Shown piece by piece: positions 5,263-5,426 of a stretch of 5,426 bases of DNA (position 1 is the stretch's first letter; every line of letters starts with the position of its first letter). The stretch comes from Verrucomicrobiales bacterium (GTDB lineage Bacteria > Verrucomicrobiota > Verrucomicrobiia > Verrucomicrobiales > DEV007). The position numbers and the translations under genes are program-made. The stretch lies in contig JALRFZ010000739.1 of NCBI GenBank assembly GCA_023253615.1, positions 1-5,426 of the forward strand, read 5' to 3'. Below the pieces are notes generated by a model that worked only from the letters and a program-made list of their open reading frames with translations, did no database searches and was not told where the DNA came from.

Positions 5263-5426
5263 GGGCGGCGCAACGGCGAGGGGCTCGGGCACGACCTTCT
5301 GTTCGTTGCGCACCGCCATGATGCCGTCGACGACGATCTGTTCACCGGGGGCGAGCCCCTCGCGGATGACGCGGAGCCCGTCGAGGAGGGGCCCGGTGAC
5401 CACCTTCCGGGAGGTCGCGGTGTTTT
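5251..5426 (-). CDS. RND efflux periplasmic adaptor (MFP, AcrA/MexA type), C-terminal end only
   Basis: The last 57 residues of a membrane-fusion protein that links an RND permease to the outer-membrane channel; the rest lies beyond the right edge. The visible part runs TATSRKVVTGPLLDGLRVIR, then EGLAPGEQIVVDGIMAVRN, then EQKVVPEPLAVAPPGDQ and a TAA stop. The pattern V-x-G-x-hydrophobic-G-L-x-V-I-x-E-G-L-x-P-G-E-x-I-V-V-x-G is the typical membrane-proximal end of AcrA/MexA. It sits directly upstream of the permease on the same strand, the normal adaptor-permease order. The last two residues and the stop are encoded by the right arm of the palindrome, so the repeat may have replaced the original C-terminus. 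The reading frame is clear despite its short length. Confidence 0.88.
   Translation of the reverse strand, partial: NTATSRKVVTGPLLDGLRVIREGLAPGEQIVVDGIMAVRNEQKVVPEPLAVAPPGDQ

Noticed and set aside
5169..5345. 59-codon N-terminal extension of the permease frame
   Set aside because: It runs through the palindrome and the adaptor's coding end in another frame and is low-complexity. The family start MNLSRFFVDRPIFA at 5168 is unmistakable.

Overview
The window reads as chromosomal DNA from a GC-rich member of the Planctomycetota/Verrucomicrobiota group. The evidence is a planctomycete-type (PSCyt1-like) cytochrome c on the minus strand and a DUF4159 protein on the plus strand, families I associate mainly with these phyla. 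The phylum call is inference from gene families only; no rRNA or tRNA is present.

Left part (1-1146): a DUF4159 gene, open to the left edge, runs on the plus strand. A small hydrophobic protein starts inside its stop codon (GTGA overlap). From about base 790 onward that plus-strand frame runs into the antisense of a minus-strand cytochrome c gene. The cytochrome frame likewise reads on past its own fold into the antisense of the membrane protein and of the DUF4159 end. I read this as a tail-to-tail junction where both genes lost their natural 3' ends.

Middle part (about 1181-2040): an island of visibly lower GC. It holds a broken PIN-domain (VapC-like) toxin gene followed by an intact 80-residue partner with a strong Shine-Dalgarno. 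The PIN frame spans the whole domain without a frameshift, but it has two in-frame TGA codons and AGG where the start codon should be. The island is bracketed by imperfect inverted repeats and by a 25-bp direct repeat with one mismatch. The right copy of that repeat is the last codons and stop of the RND pump gene. This is the most notable finding: a possible small mobile toxin-antitoxin cassette that landed at the 3' end of the pump gene and separated it from the cytochrome gene.

Right part (2019-5426): a minus-strand tripartite efflux pair. The C-terminus of a periplasmic adaptor (MFP) is followed by a complete 1049-residue AcrB-type RND permease. The 82-base gap between them, plus the last adaptor codons, is a large palindrome built of TGATCGG/TAATCGG-like units that supplies the adaptor stop codon. 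No outer-membrane TolC/OprM gene is in the window.
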